From positions 915,790-979,789 of the forward strand of contig JAJEKB010020677.1 of assembly GCA_022393335.1 (NCBI GenBank): a stretch of 64,000 nt of DNA, read 5' to 3'. The translations under genes and the position numbers were made by a program. Shown one piece after another: positions 22,778-35,702 of the stretch (position 1 is the first letter of the stretch; every line of letters starts with the position of its first letter). The notes under the pieces were generated by a model. The model did no database searches. It was not told the DNA's origin and saw only the letters and a list, made by a program, of their open reading frames with translations. This stretch comes from Macrotrachela quadricornifera (taxonomy: Eukaryota; Rotifera; Eurotatoria; Philodinida; Philodinidae).

Positions 22778-23878
22778 ATATACTGTAAAAAAGAAATTTA
22801 ATTCTCAGTATATAATTTAGATAAATATATATATTTCGAAATTGAATATAAATAAAAATTTAATTGAAATTTTTCTAGTCGAATCATACTGATGAGTCTA
22901 ATTGATTGTACGATCAAAAATAAGATAAAATTGAAGCAACTTGAGACGAACAATTACGATTTTTGATTGTTTTCAAAGATGAAACAAGAAAGTTTTTATG
23001 ACTCGTTTTAACACTCTGGGGATACGAAATATATTTATATGTCTTTTGAGTTTTGCTTGTGATACTCGATAAACATAGTCAAAGTGAGTGTTAAAATTTA
23101 GAATTGATTTCAGAAATATCTTAAAACTATTTCTAAGAATAGAAATTGTATATATGTATTCAAGAACTATGAATGCTAACAAAAAATTTCTCAGTCGTAT
23201 AACTAGAGTCAATAAAAAATCTTAAACCAGATAAGAAAAACCCCGGATTTCATCTATTCTTAGATTGGATATATTCATATAAATATTTATAGATAGCATA
23301 CTTGAAAAAATAATTACTTTGTATTAGGAAATGAAGACTAAAACAACAATGATCTGTCTCTTTTTCACTTTAAATAATCCAAAAGAAAAAGAGACATGGG
23401 ATATTTGGAACATATCACACACTATGTCCAAACAAAATAGATATTTCTATTAATCATAAATATCAACTTAATTTTTAAATTGTATATATTCTTTTGGAAA
23501 GGTGATTTGGCTCAGTTAATGTTCTCTCTAACATCGATATATTTGTATTCCCAAATTACTGCGCAATATTAACTTTAATCGGAAAACTCGGTGATTACGA
23601 AAAATTCGCTCTATTATATTTTAAAATGAACATTGAATCTACGTTAATGTAAACAGTGAATGAATCTATTCAATTAAGACCAATCTGTCAAAGGTCACTA
23701 AAATCTATCGTAACGATCAAACTGACTATCAGACATACAAATACAGAAACAAATTTCTGTTCTAATAAACTTTTAGAGATACATCAACTAAAAAATGAAT
23801 AAAAAGAAACGATTTATGATTATTAAAATAAGATAGTCGTGATCAAAGGATTAATGTTAATTTGTTCGAATTATGATA
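22778..23878. other. Intergenic AT-rich sequence
   Basis: No gene or repeat is recognised between the convergent DUF4326 and kelch genes. Confidence 0.4.
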
Positions 23879-26800
23879 TCAGTATACACTGTTGAGAACT
23901 GTACCATTCTCTTCACCAATAACTAATAATTTTTCATTTGCTAGTACAGTATTCATTTCATTGATAGTTGTTAAAATTCTCCTTGTTGGATCATACAACT
24001 CGGCGCTGTTTAGATAATTATGACGATCATATCCCCCAGTCACTAATACTTTTCCATTTGTTAATAAAGATGCTGTGTGTGACATTCGTGCATCATTCAT
24101 AGTACCACCACTTGACCAAGTTTCTGTTGATGGGTCATATAATTCAGCATTAGTACCCATATATCCACCAGCAATTAAAACTTTTCCATCTGTTAAGACG
24201 GATGCTGTATGTACCTCTAGTGCATTATTCATATTACTGATAGATGTCCAAGTTTCAGTTGATGGATCATACAATTCGGCACTACGTAGAGCAATACTAT
24301 CATTAGTTCCCCCGGTAACTAATACTTTTCCATTTGTTAATACAGATGCTGTGTGTATCTCTCGTGCATCAGCCATACTACCAGTAATTGTCCATGTTTC
24401 TGTTGATGGATCATATAATTCAGCACTATTTAGAGTAGTATCACCACTCTTTCCACCAGTAACTAATACTTTTTCATTTGTTAATACAGATGCTGTATGT
24501 CCGTATCGTGCATCGTGCATATTGCCAACAGATGTCCAACTTTCTGTTGATGGATCATACAATTCACTACTATTTAGAGCAGTAATACCGATCTCTCCAC
24601 CAGCCACTAACACTTTTCCATTTTTTAATACGGATGCTGTGTGTCCATGTCGTGCATGATTCAAACTACCGGTATCTGTCCATATTTCTGTTAATGGATC
24701 ATACAATTCAGCACTCTTTAGGGCTAAACCATCAATTCCGCCAGTAACTAATACTTTTCCACTTGTTAGTACGGATGCGGTGTGGCCATATCGTATCTTA
24801 TTCATACTACTAGTCATTTCCCAAGTTTCTGTTGATGAATTATATAATTCAGCACTGCGTAGAGTATTACCATTGTACCCCCCAATAACTAACACATTTC
24901 CATTTAATAATACGGATGCTGTATGTATGCGTCGTGCACTATGCATGCTACTCGTGTTAGACCATTCTAGACAGAATGAATTGATTGTATTCTTTCTAAG
25001 AAGATTATGTATTGTGGCACACTTCAGATTATCTTATCGTGTGTGGAGGATTTTAGATTTCGTAGAATGAAAGGTGTTTCTACGGCAAGACGTGTTAAAA
25101 TAATTTTAGAAATGAATATTTTGATGTATGCTGTTGCGTTCCTTCCAGGAATTAATCAGCTTTTGATTATATACAGTTTGTATTAATTTAAATTATCTTA
25201 ATAATCCTCCTTATTTTAGGGTAATACAAAGAGAAATGGATAGATTCCCGAAGTTTACAATAATTTCTCGTGATAAGACTTGATACCGATTGCTTCAATG
25301 GAAAACGATATATAGGTAAGATGGTTCTTCTAATTTGGTTTCAGAATATGGATTACAAATGATATTGTATCATATTGCGAAGATGAACCTTATCTTTTCG
25401 AGTCTAACCATGACTTTCTAATATATTATTTCGAGTCGTTTGTTCTGTATTGTCAAATTTTCAAATAACTGCTTCGTCTAATTACAAGTTGAATACAAAA
25501 AAAAATAGAGAAATGACTTAAACTTCTGTAAAACCAGCTTCAATCATATAATTCATTCTTCTTATTCTCCAAAACAACTGTGAAATTTATTCGAATACTC
25601 GAAGAAATCAGAAACGACTATTATATTCCTATTAATTATTTTTTAATTTCTTCCTTAATTCTTTACCCCCGGCAGAGGTTCCAGACGTGCTAGCAATGAA
25701 ATCACCCCTGAAACAAAATGTTGGTGTCCCCAATGTGTCAAAAGTATGAAGAGATCAATGGAATGGTTTCTTCAATTATATGGTACTTTCTTGGGGAAGG
25801 AGGGAAGTACAGGGGAGAAACTGACCAATTCTCTTTATCATTCAGTAAAACTGATGTATCTCAGTGAAGAAATGTTTTATCCAACAGAAAAATGTTTGCT
25901 TTATAATGAGATATAACTGAAACAATTTTTGCATTGATTCATGGATCTTTAAGAGCCAGGACGTTATCACTGAAGAAATCCTCTTATAATCAATGGATAT
26001 TTTATCATATCTTGGTCTTCTAAGCACTTCTGAAAATTCCAGACACTAAACGCACTACTAGCAAACGTCTTTTTCTATATATATCACGCAATAGGTTATC
26101 GGAAAATTGATTGCTCAGAAATTGAAAATTACTTTCACAATGAAATCGTTTTTTTTTCAAAATCATCGATCATAGAAGTCACATATCTCTAAATGAGCGA
26201 AGTGAAAAACAAAGTTTTTTTTATCAACTGGTAGCTCATGAAGTTCACTACAAAAAGTCTTCTTAGAGTTTCTCAATCAGATGCTTCATTCATTTTTTAT
26301 AACTGTTCCTCCGATGTCCATTGGTGTGGACAAGCGCAGGTAAAGAGTTAATTGTCCAATAAGTAGTGAAAGCAAACGTAGAGTACTTCATTTCTCAACC
26401 TCAGTTACGAGTCAATATCTCATATTCGACAAAAAAATTGGTCGATCAATAATGCTTCTACAGAAGAGTTAGAAAAATAACTAAAACTGATAGTCGATAC
26501 CTATCCAGGAAATCAACATCGTAATCAATGATTAATCCTATCTACAGCCAGAATGTCCTTTTTCCTGATTTTTTCCTTGCCTGAATTTCTTGAAAATAAT
26601 TTTTTTTTCTTATAATAAGGAGTGAAGCATGCATAATGAAATGATTGGTTCTTTTAGTCCAAACTTTACCGAGATGCAGGGAAACAATCAACTCACCTGA
26701 CTGATGAGTGGTAGTTGTTGTTATTAATATTGATGTTGATGTTGATGTTATCGTTGACGTTGGTAATAATGATGTTGTTGTTGTCGTTGTTATTAGTGGC

Positions 26801-27000
26801 ATTGATGTTGTAGTGATAGTGGTGCTTTCTGACTTTTTCGGAGCAAGAATGACGAATTTTAACAACAGAGAAAGAGTAACTGCCAAAATTACTAAAGCTA
26901 CAAATAAAATAAAGAAAATCTTAACCCATCTATGATGCCACCATTTGCTTAATCTATTGTTTCCAATGTTATCTTCGATATACGACAGGTTCCTATGCAT
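23879..27000 (-). CDS. Type II membrane protein with Thr-rich stalk and kelch propeller (two exons)
   Basis: Exon 1 (27,000-26,697) encodes a short cytoplasmic tail, a transmembrane helix at about residues 29-51 and a Thr/Ser-rich mucin-like stalk. It ends at a perfect donor, TCAG|GTGAGT. Exon 2 (24,966-23,879) starts after a good acceptor (TTCATTCTGTCTAG). The phases match, giving H-Q-S-E-W-S-N-T and a 463-residue product (1,392 coding bases). Exon 2 contains seven clear kelch repeats of ~49 residues with the HTASVL-NGKVLVTGG core and SAELYDPSTETW linkers, plus a degenerate eighth. The propeller should face outside the cell on an O-glycosylated stalk and bind an unknown ligand. The repeat style is bacterial-like and is common in bdelloid proteins. 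The 1.73 kb intron is unusually long for this locus. An opposite-strand ORF in the kelch exon is a shadow. Confidence 0.75.
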
Positions 27001-30000
27001 ATGATATTGTAGAAGAAACTTGAATTAAGAATGAACGAGCTATATTTCAAACCTGCTCTATGTTTGTCTATCAGTTTCACAAGAGTAGCAAAAGATAAAT
27101 CATATCTTCATCGACGAAAGTATAGTTATGCTGTTATCTTTATGTAATAATGTTACACGTGAGCATGATATAGTAAAACTATGCTTTCCTTTTAAGTTTT
27201 TTTGATGTCAAATGTCCTTATCATAATGTTTGTTTTTTATTTAGTATGTATCACAGCTCGAGATACTATTTTCTCTGTTACCCTCAAAACACTGTTTATT
27301 AAATTTTTTTTTTCGTTTACAGATATCTCTCTGAATGTAACACGAAGTCTTAAAATAACTTTGTCTATAAAATAAATAAACATGTTTGAACCAATTTCGG
27401 AGTTGTAACAAAAATATTGCTGTGACCATATATTTTTATCGGAAGCCAACAATAATTTCGATCAGAAATGTTTTGTTATGATACGTATGATATCTATTCT
27501 GTTCCATTATTCATATACAGATGTTCGTAAGAAAACTTCGAAAAGCTTTTTTTTAATCTTAAATTTTTTTATTCCTCAAAGGAACTATAACTGTCATTTT
27601 TAGAGGATTGATGGTTATTTATTCGGACCCATTTTCAGGTCATGTTTTAAACTAACTTCTTTGAAATTTGATTATTTATGATGCACTAAAAATGAGAAAA
27701 AAAAGCCAAAGTGATGTAGTGAATAAAATATTTCTTAAAAAAACTAAAACGAATATTTTGAAAATTGCATATCATGTTATTGTTCAGTCATGTTCCGTTT
27801 GAACTATATAAAAAATATCATTTTATGCAGGACTATGTGGTGACTCTTTTGAAAAAAGCTCAAATCTAAGTATTGAAAATTGATCTAGATATTCTTACAA
27901 TACTGAGACCACCATTCTTTATGACTCATATCTATTACTTGTTGAAATTTCTAACAGAATCGAAATATGTGACACCATAGATTGTCTCAAGATAAAATAC
28001 CTTTTAATCATCACTAGATTGTTAAACAATCTGTCACAAAGAACGAAAACGCATTAAGTCATTTTTTATTGTCTCTAATAAAATTAAGAGTTTTTATTGG
28101 GATAAAGTTAGATATAGACCACGACCATAAAATAATTTAATAACAAATATTTACCAACTGATCATATGTAATCATTATGGGTTTTAAAACATCGAAAGAA
28201 TACTGGTACTTCTTGTAAACTATTTTTTTATAAAAATAGTAGAACAATAATAATAAGCAAATCTTGACCTCTAACATCGATGTATGCGAGTAGTTTTCTA
28301 TCCATTTCCAGATATATCGATAAGTTTTACATATAATGTAAATTATATCCCGATCTCAGAGGTTAAGTGGTCGAATGAGAGAGGGTTAAACGCTAAGTTT
28401 TTAGCAATAGAGATTATCTCCAAATATTTAAGAGTATTTGTCATTATAAAAGCATTTGTAGAATTTCGAATATTGATATTCGAAATTAACACACTCGATT
28501 CTACCGCGAAGTATCCATTTTATATAAATCAGTCGAGACAATTTTTTTATGATTCACATAAAGGACTGCAACCGGAATTTTTTCTAGCTGCTATAAATTT
28601 GATCTAAAGAATACGGTCAAGGTTGATATCTAACTTTGTTCTAATAGAAAACTCTCGATTGTATTGAAAACAAGAGTATAACCTTATTCACCTTCGACTT
28701 GCTTCTACAGTTTCCTTAAAATTAATTTGATGCTTCTAGAACTCTATGTTTTCTATAATCTATCGATCATTGACAGATATGTTCAATTTCCTAAAGCAAT
28801 GCTTAAACGCACAGAAACATTATAATTACTCTACACTGCCGCTTACGGTCTGTTAGTCGAAAATAAAAAAGTTAAGTTTTGTTCAGCATCTCGACAGAAG
28901 AAAGAAATTTCAATTATAAATTGAAACATCGCTTTTGATTTAGTATTCCTTCATTTCTGTCAACTACTTTAGGAAAATAAGATTGACCATTTTCGTACTA
29001 ATGCGTCGTTCTGGCATCCAAATTTTGTAATAGAAAAAGTCCAAATATCAATGAATGTTTCGTATTTGTATAACGAAGAATATTATTTTATTAGTATTAA
29101 TAATTGAATTATATAAAGTGATGTTTTCCGAAATAGTTCTAATTGTCATATAAATATGTTTCCATAAACGACCAAACGTTTCTTTGAAGATAAGATTAAG
29201 CAAAAGACTCTTTTGAAATTTGATTAAAACAAATATATCAGATAATTGTTCCAGATCAATATTGAAACTTAGTGGTTCAATTTTATAATCGAGTTTGACT
29301 GTTGCTTCTTCAAAATGATGTTCCCATGGATTCGAGTATTACCAAGATTTTCACATTCAAGGTGATTGGATCAAAACTATAAATATCAATTCAAGTCAAA
29401 GTTCAAATGAGAAGGATTAATTAAACATATCATAGTTAATCTCAACACTTATATAATGTAAATCGTTTGTAGGCTTTTTGGATTTGAAATATTTGATGCA
29501 AACATTTGAAATCATTCTGTTGCTTAAATGACCAATTTTCACGTTATCGATGTTCAGAATAAGGATGAACGAATGACTTTCTCGAAACATATCGAATCAA
29601 ATAATAACTAGCAAGATTTTATCAAAACTTGAAATACAAGATGATCAAATATTATTTGTTTAGAAAAAGATTTCTTATTGAAATAATTCGAGAGAAAAAT
29701 GAATTCTTACTTGGTCATAAAGAACGAAATAGAAGAGTATCTTTCCTATCAATCGATACGATTTCCAACTTGTTTAAATGTTATTTCAATTCTCGGTTGA
29801 CACATTATATTCCAATGAAATATAAGTCAATTAATTTACTTCGACTATATAAATATTACTGGTATATAAATGAATGAAATTAAATGAAAAGAACTTAATA
29901 TAGATAATGAATGAATTATCCTTTATATTCGTTTGATTAGTTGCTGTTGAAAACAACCAAAACATATTTCGTTCATTGAATAATCAATAAGAAAATCAAA

Positions 30001-30817
30001 TATAAATTTGTACATAATAAACGGTGATGTCGAACAGAGTTGTTAGATTGAAAATGTAGGAATCAGGTTTTATCTTCTGGAATTCACAAAGAGCGAGAAA
30101 ACAATTATCCAACTTTTCGATGCGTAAGATGATCTTTTTTATTTAAGAAAAACATGTTTTCTTTACTATTACGATAACGTCTACTTAACCGAAATAGTGT
30201 ATGTAAACATACGTAGAGTCAGAAATCGAACTTTATATTCCATGGAGGAAATAAATCTTTTGTTTGCGCTCTTGGAGATGACTAATAGAGAGTCTAATTA
30301 ACTCGTTTTCTCCTACTCTTCTTTGATAATAAAAAAATCTAAATTGATGTCGACATTATCATTATTAGTCGATTATTGTCTTCAAATTGTAATAGAACGA
30401 AAGTTTTCTCAAATCTCTATAATTTTATCACAAAGAACTTTTTATTATCTTCTCTCATCTTTTTGGTGTTGAAACTGATCGAACAAAACAACATGTCAAT
30501 TATGAAATCGTTAATATGCAGTCCATCCTTGCAGTTATAGTAAAAAACAACAAAAAATATGCATCGACATATCCCAACATCATACCTCATTGATAAAATG
30601 TTTCTCAAATAAAAATGAGATATTACCAATCATTCCGAAACGAGGATAATCTAATTAACTATTCTAAAGTCGAGAAAAACGAAAACAATAAATCGATACT
30701 CGATGGTCTTTTAGTATTATTGAAGAAAAAATATGTCTGTTTTTACTTTAATTAGAATTTTATTTTATTCAAAACGACGTTAAATTATATGAAAAATTGA
30801 TATTTAACACAATATAT
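27001..30817. other. Gene-less AT-rich region
   Basis: About 3.8 kb. The longest open frame (28,284-28,607, plus) has no recognisable motif and average AT-rich composition, so it is not called as a gene. No inverted or tandem repeat of note was seen by eye. Confidence 0.35.
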
Positions 30818-31381
30818 TTAGTTTGTATTATCTTGAATATGTGTACTATAAACTGGATGTTTAGCAATAAAGGATAAAAATTCATCACGATTAACTTGAT
30901 CGATATTTCCTCCACTATTTGTAACTAATTGAGACCATGTTGATGTTGGATCAACATTATTAATACCATAATATGTATTTAGACGATCAAATATTAGTTT
31001 ACCAAAACTTTGTTGAATTTGATTATCTTTTTTAGTTGGATTATATTGATCCATTAAAAATGCAATTCGGTCAAGTGTTGTTGAACCATTATTTAATATA
31101 ATAATAACACCAACAAATTCTTCAAAAGATAATTTTCCTGATTTATTATAATCAAATGTATAAAATGCTCGATCACTTTCTGCTTTTGTTTGTTCACCTG
31201 GTAACATTTCATCATATTTTTGAAAGAATAATTTATCATCCATATCTGCACCACCCCATGCTTGATCATTTTGATATAGATTATAGAGATCTAAATATTG
31301 TTGTTTTGATAAAGTTGTGACTTTTTCTAAACGATCTAAGTCCCATTCGATGAATCTTGGTCGACTAGTACGACTACCCAT
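30818..31381 (-). CDS. EF-hand calcium-binding protein, left copy of inverted pair
   Basis: A 187-residue intronless ORF. MGSRTSRP at the N-terminus has Gly2 and is a possible N-myristoylation site, as in neuronal calcium sensor proteins. One canonical EF-hand loop lies at about 77-88 (D-Y-N-K-S-G-K-L-S-F-E-E) and should bind calcium. A preceding degenerate hand lies near 45-60, and later helices around DQYNPTKKDNQIQ lack a full set of ligands. It probably acts as a membrane-linked calcium sensor, but the partner is unknown. The coding sequence appears identical to that of the right copy apart from the last codon (Asn versus Lys) and the stop codon. The two genes are head to head with a 607 bp spacer. 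Confidence 0.9.
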   Translation of the reverse strand: MGSRTSRPRFIEWDLDRLEKVTTLSKQQYLDLYNLYQNDQAWGGADMDDKLFFQKYDEMLPGEQTKAESDRAFYTFDYNKSGKLSFEEFVGVIIILNNGSTTLDRIAFLMDQYNPTKKDNQIQQSFGKLIFDRLNTYYGINNVDPTSTWSQLVTNSGGNIDQVNRDEFLSFIAKHPVYSTHIQDNTN

Positions 31382-31988
31382 AATTCTAAATACAAAATCA
31401 GATTATTTCTATCTCTTTAATTAAAGTTTATATTATGCTCACATGTGATTGGTATTTATCAAAGGTAAACAACTAATGATGATGATGATGAGGATGTATA
31501 AGTAATATTCGTCTTACTCTTACTTTTTTTCTTTCCTCTACGCAAGTACACGTTCGTTTATCTATCTTACCTTATAATAACCAGAATATGTTATTGAGGG
31601 TGACTATTGTTTGTTGATTATCTCCATTCGTCAAAAAAAAATTGAAAGATTTGATAACTAATGTAAGGCCATATCAATAATACGTAACTAAGGACATGGT
31701 GCTGATCAATAGATAATAATCACTCTCAATAACATATTCTGATTACTGTAAGGTAAAACAAATAAATACAAGTATAATTGGATAAAGAAAAGGAAAAAAA
31801 ATAATATACTATAGCAAAATATCTTTCATTACGAAAAGAAAAAAAAGTAAGAGTAAGACGAATATTACTTATACATCCTCATCATCATCATCATTAGTTG
31901 TTTACCTTTGATAAATACCAATCACATGTGAGCATAATATAAACTTTAATTAAAGAGATAGAAATAATCTGATTTTGTATTTAGAATT
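31382..31988. promoter_or_regulatory. Shared bidirectional promoter region between the EF-hand copies
   Basis: The first ~130 bases next to each ATG are perfect inverted copies (including CACATGTGAT and a CATCATCATCAT run). The middle of the spacer is still related but carries substitutions and indels; for example the AGAATATGTTATTGAG block is offset by about 48 bp. Each gene therefore has its own near-identical promoter, and the pair may be transcribed divergently. No transcription factor site is assigned. Confidence 0.6.
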
Positions 31989-32552
31989 ATGGGTAGTCGT
32001 ACTAGTCGACCAAGATTCATCGAATGGGACTTAGATCGTTTAGAAAAAGTCACAACTTTATCAAAACAACAATATTTAGATCTCTATAATCTATATCAAA
32101 ATGATCAAGCATGGGGTGGTGCAGATATGGATGATAAATTATTCTTTCAAAAATATGATGAAATGTTACCAGGTGAACAAACAAAAGCAGAAAGTGATCG
32201 AGCATTTTATACATTTGATTATAATAAATCAGGAAAATTATCTTTTGAAGAATTTGTTGGTGTTATTATTATATTAAATAATGGTTCAACAACACTTGAC
32301 CGAATTGCATTTTTAATGGATCAATATAATCCAACTAAAAAAGATAATCAAATTCAACAAAGTTTTGGTAAACTAATATTTGATCGTCTAAATACATATT
32401 ATGGTATTAATAATGTTGATCCAACATCAACATGGTCTCAATTAGTTACAAATAGTGGAGGAAATATCGATCAAGTTAATCGTGATGAATTTTTATCCTT
32501 TATTGCTAAACATCCAGTTTATAGTACACATATTCAAGATAATACAAAATAG
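31989..32552 (+). CDS. EF-hand calcium-binding protein, right copy of inverted pair
   Basis: A 187-residue ORF encoding the same protein as the left copy except for Lys instead of Asn at the last residue. It has the same putative myristoylation site and single canonical EF-hand loop. All third-position bases compared by eye are identical between the two copies, from about 130 bases upstream of the ATG to the final codon, while the 3' flank diverges immediately after the stop (TAA versus TAG). Such a sharp edge suggests gene conversion or a recent inverted duplication with an end at the stop codon. Confidence 0.9.
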   Translation: MGSRTSRPRFIEWDLDRLEKVTTLSKQQYLDLYNLYQNDQAWGGADMDDKLFFQKYDEMLPGEQTKAESDRAFYTFDYNKSGKLSFEEFVGVIIILNNGSTTLDRIAFLMDQYNPTKKDNQIQQSFGKLIFDRLNTYYGINNVDPTSTWSQLVTNSGGNIDQVNRDEFLSFIAKHPVYSTHIQDNTK

Positions 32553-33990
32553 ACATATTGTGCTAGACATTTAAAGCCAGACTAAGAAATTGATATTGAA
32601 GAAAAATAAGATTTCAAAATAAAATTTAAAAGATAAATAATTTCTAATTTATCTTTTTCAATAATCTTTTTTATTTTATTAAAATGTATCTTTAACTTTT
32701 CTCACTATTTATTCTGTTTTATTTCATTGAAACGTGGACAGCCATAGAATGCCTTGGTTTTTACTTCTTTATGGGACTTCAATCAATTGTTAGAAAAATG
32801 TGAGTTTTTTTATAAATTATAGTGCACGTATAATATCAATATTGTGTTATTAATTGAGCTTTATATTACACGTGTAAAACTTGGAGAATTGTTTTGAGTA
32901 TTCCACGCAGTATCTAACCATTCGAGTATTGGAGTTTTCATATATTGAAGGATATTCTAGATGAGAGTAGCGCAGTAGAGGTGACATGGATATTTTTAGG
33001 GTGGAATAAACTTGGATGATGGTAGTAGAGTGAAGACGAGATGGTTAGGTTTATCGTGGATGGGAGCAACATAATATAGATAAGATCAGTATGTTTCGTA
33101 TAGGGGTATACTATTGCTGACTGGAGTGATAAACTTGAATGGTTTAGCAATGGTATACTCGAAAAAAAAAATTTTCGAAATCTACACTACTGAAGTTAGC
33201 TTTAACGTTATCATACGATTAAAAACTGTACTATGACTTGCTAATCTTATAAGTTTTTAGTAAAAAGAATTGATGATCAACAGCCTATTTGAACTTTATA
33301 AATATGGCAATGCTTACTAAAGCAAGGACTGTGCCTATTACTTAGAATTTAAGTATATATTCTATTCGTAAATATAGATTTTGTAAGTAATAATTGAAGT
33401 ATGTTAGCAATCACATACCTAATACCCTTTATTAAAATGATTATAAAGAAACATTTGATGACTCTTGGTTTTAATGAGATATAGAGTTCAAATAATAACA
33501 TATCCCTAACATCATACATCTATTATAAATGGTAAAAAAATTATACTTTTTTGGCAATCGACTGAAGCTACATAAACAATTAAAAATGAGGGTATCATAT
33601 GGCTAGCGATGCCACATACGCTTATTTTTTTTATAATGAAGGTAGAGTGAGAAGAAACTGTATATTTTCGAAGCCTATCATCATGACAAACACTTCTAAT
33701 CATAAAAGTGTATGTTACCAAGTAGACGAATCGAAACTTAACGAGAGGAGAGCAATGAAAGATACAAACCTCTTTCTCTTCTATATTAATCTTTCAGACG
33801 TAATTCCTATGTGCAATCTGTCTATTTATATCTTCTTTATTTTTATAATTCCACAAAATATACACGACAACATTCAGTTTCATATGCTCTAACTGTTTTT
33901 CATGTATGTATGATACATAAGTAAATCGAAAAATATTCGGGAAATTTTGTCAGGAAAAAAAGTCTTATAGATCCTGTGGGTGCACGTTAT
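32553..33990. other. Gene-less AT-rich region
   Basis: No supported gene or repeat. Two overlapping ORFs on opposite strands near 33,512-33,892 have no family motifs and are probably chance. Confidence 0.35.
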
Positions 33991-34079
33991 GTGGAGCTGT
34001 ACCCATTTTTTGAGACATTAGACTCCCAAGAAATGTCTCATATATCATAAAAGATGCTAATATTGTCTATTTTTTTTAG

Positions 34080-34290
34080 AACTTTTCAATATTTCGAGAA
34101 GGATGCATTCTTTTGAGCTGAAATTTTCATAATATTCTATCTATAAGTAGAACTTTTTGTGAGCAAAATCTGAGATTAGAATATCTTCATTGGATTTCTT
34201 GCTATATATTATTCTGTAGGCTAAATTTTCAATAAAATACCTGTAAGTCTGAAAAGATGGCCTAATGGGATTTTTCATGCCCATATGTGA
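34080..34290 (+). mobile_element. Diverged copy of the 3.1-3.7 kb fold-back family
   Basis: The run from GAAGGATGCATTCTTTTGAG through TGAAATTTTCATAATATTCT and on to ATACCTGTAAGT matches the order of blocks in the right arm at 3,420-3,610, with many substitutions. Only one arm is recognisable. Confidence 0.6.
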
Positions 34291-34798
34291 AGTCAGCCTA
34301 GTCGGTAACCTACAACTCACTAGGTTTTATCTAAAAAGCAATTTGACACTTGGAAACATTCTCTCGTTAGATGCACGATGTTGATTAATGCACAGAATAT
34401 ATTTTTTTAGTTGAGAATATTTTTACATAAAGATTAATAAATAAATAAATCTAAGTCTCACAAATAAAATTAATGAGGTTTTAAAAGTTAAACTTATCGA
34501 TCGATTCTATTTATTAATTATCGTTGACCATCTAAAAAAACGATTGATTAGTAAATCTAAAAAGAAGTTTTTCTTATCTAAATTTATAAACTAAAACATG
34601 CACTGAATCGAATTTAAGAACGAAAGAATTAATTAAAAAACTATTTTGCTTTCGTTATTAAGTAACTAATCAGTGACATAGACACAGATCATTATGAATA
34701 AAACTGAGGGACACACATGTTAGTCATTTAAATATTTTTATATTTAATTCCATTAATTTTCTGTACACAATAAATTCAATATATTTTGGAAGGATTAA

Positions 34799-34975
34799 TA
34801 CATAAATGCTGTACTATCTGCGCCTAGAAAAGTCACAATGAATACATTAGCATCAATAAAAAGTAAGATGGGAAGCGAAGCAATCGGTAACACGGATCAT
34901 GAAATGGACAATGATGCCAATGATGAACCAGAGGACAAGATCAGTAGTGGAATGGATGAAGACAATGATGAGTAA
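34799..34975 (+). CDS. Possible small acidic terminal exon, hypothetical
   Basis: An open frame of 58 codons ends in TAA. It is strongly acidic at the end (HEMDNDANDEPEDK, then GMDEDNDE). An internal ATG at 34,838 would give 45 residues. A TAG acceptor-like site (CTGCGCCTAG) lies inside at 34,817-34,826. The composition differs from the AT-rich background, so it may be the last exon of an unrecognised gene, but chance cannot be excluded. Confidence 0.2.
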   Translation, partial: YINAVLSAPRKVTMNTLASIKSKMGSEAIGNTDHEMDNDANDEPEDKISSGMDEDNDE

Positions 34976-35702
34976 ATTCCTATCTTCTATTATTCACTTA
35001 CAAATATATTTATCAATAGAAAACCTACTTCTTCATAAAACTTGCAACATTATGACGATTCATATCTCAAGTAAAAGGCTCATTTCGTTGGCTGAATCAG
35101 AAACACTTTTCGTCAAATAAAGTTAACTATCTTATGATCCTTAATGTAGTAAATAACCTATTTTTCTATACATTTTTCACATTCCAAGAATCAACCGAAA
35201 CATGAAAAATGGAAAACTGTCCTTTCCAATAGAATTGATGCCATGTCTAAACGATAAATGATAGAGATTTGCGATTTGTGCAATTTTATAGGGCATCATC
35301 CAGACTATCGAATCCATCCTTAAACAGGAAATATATACCCGAATTTATAGAAGTGAGAGGGATGAGGATGATATTTACCAGACTAATTGTACCATTACAT
35401 GTTAGTATCTCTTAATTTATTACACGGAATTGATGCCTAGCTCTTATTCTTTTGAATGACGAAAACTGCAGTTTTTATCTCGTTCCGATCAAAAGTTATT
35501 TGAACGATGGTAATCTGCCTTTTATTTCAAAACCGATAATAATTCTAATGTCTCCTGAAGTAAAAATTTGAGTAAATCTATTCTTTGCGGTATTATACTT
35601 ACATATCAATGCGTTCATAATGATTTGAATAATTATTTTTATTGAAAAAAGTTATTCTCTTATTGTTCAAGTCTCAATATATTCTTTGTATGATTTAAAA
35701 GA
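34976..35702. other. Intergenic AT-rich sequence
   Basis: No gene or structured repeat is recognised upstream of the 3' end of the RTA1-like gene. Confidence 0.4.

Larger units (their letters stand above)
30818..32552. repeat. 1.7 kb palindrome (inverted duplication of the EF-hand gene)
   Basis: The arms 30,818-31,515 and 31,855-32,552 (about 698 bp each) are symmetric about 31,685 with no indels. The centre and the outer flanks are diverged. Diverged centre and flanks argue against a simple chimeric-read or assembly artefact. Confidence 0.85.

Noticed and set aside
24075..25070. Plus-strand ORFs with repeats (DAVC / VSVDGSYNSAL)
   Set aside because: They are the antisense shadow of the kelch repeats, whose minus-strand frame has clear family motifs.
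26708..26935. Val/Asp-rich plus-strand ORF
   Set aside because: Antisense of the Thr-rich stalk and transmembrane exon of the kelch gene.
28284..28607. 107-codon ORF as a gene
   Set aside because: No motif, no neighbouring signals and AT-rich random-like composition.
33512..33892. Overlapping ORFs on both strands
   Set aside because: No family resemblance; mutual overlap suggests chance.
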